Assembly (NCBI GenBank): GCA_009698675.1
Contig: WLPT01000005.1
Span: forward strand, 32,427-96,426
Direction of reading: 5' to 3'
DNA: 64,000 bases
Origin: Actinomycetota bacterium
GTDB lineage: Bacteria > Actinomycetota > Actinomycetes > Nanopelagicales > Nanopelagicaceae
Within the stretch, counting starts at the first letter, position 1; each line of letters begins with the position of its first letter. This document shows, one piece after another, positions 56,592 through 64,000 of the stretch. The notes below the pieces were generated by a model, which saw only the letters and a list, made by a program, of their open reading frames with translations, was not told the DNA's origin and ran no database searches. The position numbers were made by a program, and so were the translations under genes.

Positions 56592-57311
56592 TTAAGGGGC
56601 TATTCGGCCAGATTTTTCGAATGCGCCGTATGTAAGCGGCATTAATCGTGCGAATTCGGCCTCCATTTTCTCGGCCACCATCTCAATTTCACGCTGAGGA
56701 TAGCTTGGAAAATGCGAGCCCTCACGGGAGGTGCGCAACGATAAAAAGTTCATTAACGCGCGGGCATTCATAGTTACATACATAGATGAATAAGTTGCAA
56801 CCGGTAAAACAACGCGGGCAACTTCACGGGCGATTCCGGCATCCAACATTTTTTGATAACTTGCATAGGCAACTATGTATGCCTCTTTCATCGCGGCAAT
56901 TGATAGATCAAACTGCTCAGTTGTGCCATCTTCGAATGTATAGGCACCAGTCTTTCCAACTTGTAAAAGTTTGCGTGCCTTTGATGGAATATAGAAAACA
57001 GGTTTCAACTCACGGTAGCGCCCGCTCTCCTCGTTATAGGATGCGATGCGGTGGCGCATAAACTCACGGAAGACAAATATCGGTGCAGATACAAAGAAGG
57101 TCATCGAGGTATGTTCAAAGGGTGAGCCATGACGCTCACGCGCTAAGTAGTTAATCAGCCCGGCCGAGCGAGATGGATCCTCACCAATCTCCTCCATCGA
57201 CTGCTCTCCAGCCGTTGAGACGCGGGCGGCCCAGATCACATCGGCATCGCTGGCGCTGGATTTAACTAGTTCGACGGTTACATCATCACGGTAAATAATC
57301 TCTTCGGCCAT
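56592..57311 (-). CDS. thyX: Flavin-dependent thymidylate synthase
   Basis: Makes dTMP using FAD and NADPH instead of dihydrofolate chemistry. 239 residues with the ThyX motif RHRIASYNEESGRY (RHRxxSxNExSxRY). TAGGGT at 57318-57323 is 6 nt before the ATG, the clearest leaderless promoter in the window. No thyA is present here. Confidence 0.97.
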   Translation of the reverse strand: MAEEIIYRDDVTVELVKSSASDADVIWAARVSTAGEQSMEEIGEDPSRSAGLINYLARERHGSPFEHTSMTFFVSAPIFVFREFMRHRIASYNEESGRYRELKPVFYIPSKARKLLQVGKTGAYTFEDGTTEQFDLSIAAMKEAYIVAYASYQKMLDAGIAREVARVVLPVATYSSMYVTMNARALMNFLSLRTSREGSHFPSYPQREIEMVAEKMEAEFARLMPLTYGAFEKSGRIAP

Positions 57312-57370
57312 AGTGTGACCCTATCCTCGCCCGCCTTGGTGGCTTTGGATTTCTACGGCAGACTGTCCGC

Positions 57371-58033
57371 GTGTCCAAAGTTGAAGCCATCACACTCCGC
57401 GACAGCCTAAGCCTATCTCTGACCGTTGGCGCCTATGGAATCGCCTTTGGTGCCGCCTCGGTGGCCAATGGTTTTTCAGTTCTGCAGAGCTGCCTCTTAT
57501 CTCTTCTTACATTTTCAGGTGCATCGCAGTTTGCCGTTGTCGGCGTGCTAGGCGCCGGAGGAAGTGCAATAAGTGCTATCGCTACTGCATCACTCTTAGG
57601 TGTACGCAATGGCCTATATGGAGTGATCATGGCCCCGCGTTTGAAAGTGAAAGGTCTTAAGCGAGTTATCGCAGCACAAGTAACAATAGATGAGTCAACC
57701 GGTGTTGCTTTAGGCGCCGAAAAGCGCAACGAGGCAGCCATGCGACATGGATTTTGGTTGACCGGCTTTGGTGTATTTGTTTTTTGGAATCTCTTTACTC
57801 TGGCCGGTGCACTTGGGGCCAAAGCTATGGGCGACACACGCGCGTGGGGTCTGGACTCGGCCGTGCCCGCGGCTTTCTTGGGACTTGTGTGGCCGCGACT
57901 TGAGAGTAATCGTGATCGCCTACTTGCAGTTGTATCGATGGTATTTGCTTTAGCTATGACACCGATTTTACCTGCGGGTCTGCCAATTATCGCGACCGCC
58001 TTTATTGCAATTGCAGTTGGATTGCGCCGATGA
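57371..58033 (+). CDS. azlC: Branched-chain amino acid exporter large subunit AzlC
   Basis: Membrane protein of 220 residues with about five or six helices. FGAASVANGFSVLQSCLLSLLTFSGASQFAVVGVLGAGGS is the AzlC signature. With AzlD it exports valine or related amino acids. Start is GTG 57371; TTGGTG and CAGACT with 17-bp spacing end 6 nt before it. Overlaps azlD by 4 nt. Confidence 0.93.
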   Translation: MSKVEAITLRDSLSLSLTVGAYGIAFGAASVANGFSVLQSCLLSLLTFSGASQFAVVGVLGAGGSAISAIATASLLGVRNGLYGVIMAPRLKVKGLKRVIAAQVTIDESTGVALGAEKRNEAAMRHGFWLTGFGVFVFWNLFTLAGALGAKAMGDTRAWGLDSAVPAAFLGLVWPRLESNRDRLLAVVSMVFALAMTPILPAGLPIIATAFIAIAVGLRR

Positions 58034-58338
58034 ACGCATTCTGGATCGCCACAATCGGCACGAGTGTTATCGCATTTCTCCTTAAATATTCAGGGCATTC
58101 GATACCCCAGCATTGGCTAGAACACCCGAAGCTTCAACGGATCAATGCCTTAATTCCAGTTGCACTTCTCAGCGCACTCGTGGCAGTGCAAACGTTTACT
58201 GAAAAAAATAAACTGATGATCGATCATCGACTTGCCGGTGTCAGCGTTGCAGTTATTGCACTTCTTCTCAAGGCGCCATTTCCAGTTGTGGTTTTAGCAG
58301 CGGCCGTAACGTCGGCGGGGATCTATAACTGGCTCTGA
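58030..58338 (+). CDS. azlD: Branched-chain amino acid exporter small subunit AzlD
   Basis: A 102-residue, four-helix partner of AzlC. The PQHWLEHPKLQRINALIPVALLSALVAVQTF stretch is typical. Its ATGA start overlaps azlC; its last 16 nt overlap the convergent MFS gene. Confidence 0.9.
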   Translation: MNAFWIATIGTSVIAFLLKYSGHSIPQHWLEHPKLQRINALIPVALLSALVAVQTFTEKNKLMIDHRLAGVSVAVIALLLKAPFPVVVLAAAVTSAGIYNWL

Positions 58339-59792
58339 GGCCTCTGTGCTGGTAGTGCGATAGTTGCAAGTAGACCAAAACCAATTACAACTGCAGCGAC
58401 CAAAGTCGTTGTCTTTACCGCAGCCAAAAGTCCATCGATATCAGCACCTTGAATACGTGTAGATCCTAATCGGGTGAAAAAGAGTGCGCCGAGCAGTGCA
58501 ACGCCCAGGGAGGAGCCCAATTGGCGAAAAGTGCTTTGCAGACCCGATGCCTGCCCGCTCTGTGAAACTGGTACATCGGCCAAAATAACACTCGTTAGCT
58601 GAGCAGTTGCAAGGCCAACTCCGGCGCCGTAGAGAAATAGCCAGGCGGCGATAACTGCGCTTGAAACTGAAAGTGAGAAAGAAAAACTCAACCCAAGGAT
58701 AGCAATCGCCTCCAACGCAAGGCCCAAACGCACCACTGCTCGTCCACCCATCCGCGCAGATAGTTGTGGTGTGCCCCCAGATATTAAGAATGTTCCCATA
58801 GCTAATGCAAGAATCAATACGCCGGTATGTAGCGCAGTCAAACCTAAACCACCTTGCAAAAATAGTGGTAGCGAAAATAACATTCCAAACTCGCCCAGTG
58901 CTACAACAAGGGCGGCAATGCTGCCGTAACGAAATGATTTGATTTTTAGTAGATCTAAATCTAAAAGAATTGGTCGGCCTAGAGTCGCCCTTGTTTTTTC
59001 AATTCGAACAAATAGCCCCATAGCCAATGCGCCCAGAACAAATGCAACGACCACTGGAGAGATCGACCATGACCAGGTGAATCCAGCTAGTGAAAACCTC
59101 TCAAGAGTTACCCACCAACCAAAGCGAATGCCCTCAATGAGCCCAAAGACGATCAGACTCAAACCAACTATTGAAAGAGCGATCCCTGCAAAGTCGGCGC
59201 CTTTTTGAACATGTTCATCCTTGGTTTCAGGGACAAAGATGAGAGTTCCGAGCGCCACGATTATCACAATTGGAATATTAATTAAAAATGCCCAGTGCCA
59301 CGATGAAACCGTCGTGAGCCAACCTCCTACGACTGGACCAACAGCGGCCATTCCACCAATTGTCGATCCCCAGATTGCAAAGGCTATTCCACGCTCTTTA
59401 CCCTTAAAGAGAGCGTTGACCGTAGATAACGTCGCCGGCAAAACCATGGCACCGCCCACGCCTTGAAGCAATCGTGCGCAAATTAGCATCGAGCCAGTTG
59501 AAGACAGGCTTGCAATAACACTGGCAATACCAAAGGTAATGATTCCGACAAGTAAGAGTTTGCGTCGACCATAGAGATCTCCGACACGCCCCAAGGTAAT
59601 TAAGAGTGCAGCAAATACCAGAGAGTAGATCGAGTTAATCCACTCGGCATCAGAGGCCGAAAGCGAAAGATCTCGAACAATGACTGGAAGGGCAACGTTA
59701 ACAACCGTTGCATCCATGATGATAAGTGAAACCGCTAATGCGATGAAGGGCATGGCCTTCCAACGCCGTGGGTGAGCATCTACTTCGATCAT
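58323..59792 (-). CDS. MFS drug/solute exporter (DHA2, EmrB/QacA type)
   Basis: A 489-residue transporter with about 14 hydrophobic segments. DATVVNVALPVIVRDL in helix 1, GRVGDLYGRRKLLLVG (motif A) and RLLQGVGGAMVLPATL (motif C region) place it in the drug:H+ antiporter-2 family. Substrate unknown. It lies downstream of the glutaredoxin-like gene by 19 nt. Confidence 0.9.
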   Translation of the reverse strand: MIEVDAHPRRWKAMPFIALAVSLIIMDATVVNVALPVIVRDLSLSASDAEWINSIYSLVFAALLITLGRVGDLYGRRKLLLVGIITFGIASVIASLSSTGSMLICARLLQGVGGAMVLPATLSTVNALFKGKERGIAFAIWGSTIGGMAAVGPVVGGWLTTVSSWHWAFLINIPIVIIVALGTLIFVPETKDEHVQKGADFAGIALSIVGLSLIVFGLIEGIRFGWWVTLERFSLAGFTWSWSISPVVVAFVLGALAMGLFVRIEKTRATLGRPILLDLDLLKIKSFRYGSIAALVVALGEFGMLFSLPLFLQGGLGLTALHTGVLILALAMGTFLISGGTPQLSARMGGRAVVRLGLALEAIAILGLSFSFSLSVSSAVIAAWLFLYGAGVGLATAQLTSVILADVPVSQSGQASGLQSTFRQLGSSLGVALLGALFFTRLGSTRIQGADIDGLLAAVKTTTLVAAVVIGFGLLATIALPAQRPQSQL

Positions 59793-59811
59793 GAATCCGC
59801 CCCGTTCTTTT

Positions 59812-60069
59812 TTAGATGATTCCTAACTCAACGAGCTTAGCTTTTAAAGCAATATCTGATGGTTCAGTCAAGTGTGTGCCATCTTCAAAAACGATCACTG
59901 GAATAGATTGTGCACCACCATTGATCTCTTTAACTTTTTCCGCCGCCGACAAATCAGAATCGACATCGATTATTGTGTAGGAAACATTTAGCTCATCCAT
60001 TAAGCGCTTTGAGCGACGGCAATCCCCGCACCAGTCGGCGCTGTACATAGTGATCTGCTTTTCTGACAT
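59812..60069 (-). CDS. Glutaredoxin-like (mycoredoxin-type) protein
   Basis: An 85-residue thioredoxin-fold protein with the active site WCGDCRRSK near residues 13-21 and the cis-proline in QSIPVIVF. Actinobacterial mycoredoxins are similar small CxxC proteins that reduce mycothiol mixed disulfides, usually with CGYC; CGDC here is a variant. GGGAGA precedes the ATG. It is 14 nt downstream of dapB. Confidence 0.88.
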   Translation of the reverse strand: MSEKQITMYSADWCGDCRRSKRLMDELNVSYTIIDVDSDLSAAEKVKEINGGAQSIPVIVFEDGTHLTEPSDIALKAKLVELGII

Positions 60070-60083
60070 AGATTTCTCTCCCT

Positions 60084-62092
<2,009 letters not shown>

Positions 62093-64000
62093 TTATTCGG
62101 CAGAACCAGTTGTTCCATCTTCAAGAACTGGTACCAAAGAGAGTTTGCCCTTTGGATCAATCTCGCCGATTTCAACTTGAATCTTGTCGCCGACCTTCAT
62201 GACCTCTTCCAAGTTTTCAATGCGCTTTCCACCATGCATCTTGCGAATCTGCGATACATGTAGAAGGCCATCTTTACCCGGCATCAATGAGATGAACGCA
62301 CCAAATGCTGCAAGCTTGACGACAGTACCTAAGTAACGCTCGCCAACTTCTGGCATCTGTGGGTTAGCGATGGCATTGATCTGTGCACGTGCAGCTTCGG
62401 CCGATGGGCCATCAACTGCGCCGATGTAGATCGTTCCATCATCTTCGATAGAAATATCTGCGCCAGTCTCATCTTGGATCTGGTTAATGATCTTGCCCTT
62501 AGGCCCGATTACTGCACCGATCTGATCGACTGGAATCTTGACAGAGATAATGCGTGGAGCAAACGGGCTCATCTCATCTGGGCCATCGATCGCTTCATTC
62601 ATTACATCAAGAATTGCAAGGCGAGCTTCCTTAGCTTGGTGAAGTGCTCCAGCAAGTACAGATGCTGGAATTCCATCGAGCTTAGTATCTAGCTGCAATG
62701 CGGTAACAAAATCCTTGGTTCCGGCAACTTTAAAGTCCATATCGCCAAAAGCATCTTCTGCTCCGAGAATATCGGTGAGGGCAACGTACTCGACTTTGCC
62801 ATCGACAGTGTCAGAGATAAGACCCATTGCAATACCTGCAACTGGTGCGCGTAAAGGAACGCCAGCGTTATATAGCGCAAGCGTTGATGCACAAACAGAG
62901 CCCATTGATGTTGAACCATTTGAACCAAGCGCTTCAGAGACCTGACGGATTGCGTAAGGGAACTCCTCGCGTGTTGGAAGAACTGGAATCAAAGCGCGCT
63001 CAGCAAGTGCACCGTGGCCGATTTCGCGACGCTTAGGTGTACCAACACGACCGGTCTCACCAGTTGAATATGGTGGGAAGTTGTAGTTGTGCATATAGCG
63101 CTTGTGATTCTCAGGATTCAAAGTATCTAACTGCTGCTCCATTTTGAGCATGTTCAACGTTGTGATTCCAAGAATCTGTGTCTCGCCACGCTCAAATATT
63201 GCAGAGCCGTGAACGCGAGGAATAACTTCGACCTCGGCGGAAAGGGCACGGATATCGCGAAGTCCACGACCATCGATGCGAATCTTGTCGCGAAGTACGC
63301 GTTGACGAACTAGCTTCTTAGTCAATGAACGGAATGCCGCTGGGACTTCCTTTTCACGTCCCTCAAACTTTGCTCCGACGCTCTCTTTAGTAGATGCACT
63401 GATCTCATCGATCTTTGTTTCGCGCTCTTGCTTACCTGAAATCGTTAGTGCCTTAGCAAGATCTGATCCAGCTGCGGCTTCAACGGCGGTAAAGACATCA
63501 TCTTGATAATCAAGGAAGACCGGGAACTCAGCCGTTGGCTTTGCAGCTACTTTGGCCAGTTTCGCCTGTGCATCACAGAGAATCTTGATGAATGGCTTTG
63601 AAGCATCTAATCCCTGTGCGACAACTTCCTCATTAGGAGTTGGTGCGCCGCCTGCAATGAGTTCGATCGTCTTAGTTGTGGCTTCGGCCTCAACCATCAT
63701 GATTGCAACATCGCCATCATCGCTTATGCGACCTGCAACAACCATGTCAAAGACTGCGTTAGCAACCTGTGAGTGGTTAGGGAATGCAACCCATTGGCCA
63801 TCAATCAAAGCAACGCGAACGCCGCCGATTGGACCAGAAAATGGCAAGCCAGCAAGTTGTGTTGACATTGATGCGGCGTTAATAGCAATTACGTCATACA
63901 TGTGGTCAGGGTCGAGTGCCATTACAGTCACAACGATCTGAACTTCATTACGAAGTCCCTTAACAAATGATGGACGCAATGGACGATCGATTAAGCGGCA
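62093..64000 (-). CDS. pnp: Polyribonucleotide nucleotidyltransferase, partial (5' end beyond window)
   Basis: 3'-5' phosphorolytic exoribonuclease of RNA decay. The frame is open to the window edge and reads [20 protein letters not shown] there, so the first roughly 100 residues are missing; 635 are visible. Both RNase PH domains, a KH domain ([20 protein letters not shown]) and a C-terminal S1 domain ([18 protein letters not shown]) are present. The M16 gene starts directly after its stop. Confidence 0.97.
   Translation of the reverse strand, partial: CRLIDRPLRPSFVKGLRNEVQIVVTVMALDPDHMYDVIAINAASMSTQLAGLPFSGPIGGVRVALIDGQWVAFPNHSQVANAVFDMVVAGRISDDGDVAIMMVEAEATTKTIELIAGGAPTPNEEVVAQGLDASKPFIKILCDAQAKLAKVAAKPTAEFPVFLDYQDDVFTAVEAAAGSDLAKALTISGKQERETKIDEISASTKESVGAKFEGREKEVPAAFRSLTKKLVRQRVLRDKIRIDGRGLRDIRALSAEVEVIPRVHGSAIFERGETQILGITTLNMLKMEQQLDTLNPENHKRYMHNYNFPPYSTGETGRVGTPKRREIGHGALAERALIPVLPTREEFPYAIRQVSEALGSNGSTSMGSVCASTLALYNAGVPLRAPVAGIAMGLISDTVDGKVEYVALTDILGAEDAFGDMDFKVAGTKDFVTALQLDTKLDGIPASVLAGALHQAKEARLAILDVMNEAIDGPDEMSPFAPRIISVKIPVDQIGAVIGPKGKIINQIQDETGADISIEDDGTIYIGAVDGPSAEAARAQINAIANPQMPEVGERYLGTVVKLAAFGAFISLMPGKDGLLHVSQIRKMHGGKRIENLEEVMKVGDKIQVEIGEIDPKGKLSLVPVLEDGTTGSAE

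Overview
The window is one uninterrupted stretch of chromosome from a small-genome actinobacterium. Gene content and order are actinobacterial: miaB-miaA-dapF, amt-glnB-glnD, rnc-smc-ftsY, leuCD with an IclR-type NdgR/LtbR regulator, recA-recX, DUF3046, ClgR, pgsA-rimO, ftsK-rnj-dapA-thyX and pnp-M16 peptidase-dapB. S16 and HU carry the long low-complexity tails seen in that phylum. Base composition looks close to or a little below 50% GC, spacers are tiny, many neighbouring genes overlap, and I see no mobile element, prophage, CRISPR array, tRNA or rRNA. A streamlined aquatic lineage such as the freshwater acI group (Nanopelagicales) fits best, but that placement is inference.

Layout. 1-2917 (minus): dapF (cut by the edge), miaA, miaB. 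2939-9828: an accessory-looking amine/gamma-glutamyl island with a class II amidotransferase, APC permease, glutamine-synthetase-like ligase, aldehyde dehydrogenase, class I amidotransferase, and an acyl-ACP desaturase beside it. 9867-18358 (minus): trmD, rimM, KH protein, rpsP, ffh, glnD, glnB, amt, ftsY. 18371-27209 (minus): smc, rnc, rpmF, DUF177, a SepIVA-like coiled-coil protein, coaD, rsmD, recG. 27249-32898 (minus): the cydABDC oxidase operon. 33152-37195: rpmB (+), thiL (-), then a plus-strand group of a RAM-domain protein, amidohydrolase and guanidine hydrolase. 37213-43474 (minus): a DUF1345 membrane protein, ddl, gpsA, plsC, hup, leuD, leuC. 43528-46588: ndgR (+), recX and recA (-), yaaA (+). 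46578-57311 (minus): hydrolase, DUF3046, TetR, ClgR, cinA domain, pgsA, rimO, rodZ, ftsK, rnj, dapA, thyX. 57371-64000: azlCD (+), then MFS exporter, glutaredoxin-like protein, dapB, M16 peptidase and pnp (cut by the edge), all minus.

Working together. Three lysine/peptidoglycan genes (dapA, dapB, dapF) plus ddl supply wall precursors. amt-glnB-glnD is a complete ammonium uptake and nitrogen-sensing unit. ffh and ftsY give protein targeting. cydABDC gives a high-affinity quinol oxidase. The island at 2939-8849 probably captures an amine, gamma-glutamylates it, oxidises the aldehyde and removes the glutamyl group.

Regulatory signals. There is a LexA-type box and a GC-rich structured leader at recA, and paired palindromes before hup. 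A two-half-site operator overlaps the ndgR/leuC promoters. A 16-bp palindrome sits at the glnB/glnD junction. At least ten genes have a TANNNT hexamer 6-7 nt before the start codon, suggesting leaderless transcripts. No stretch longer than about 255 bases lacks a gene.
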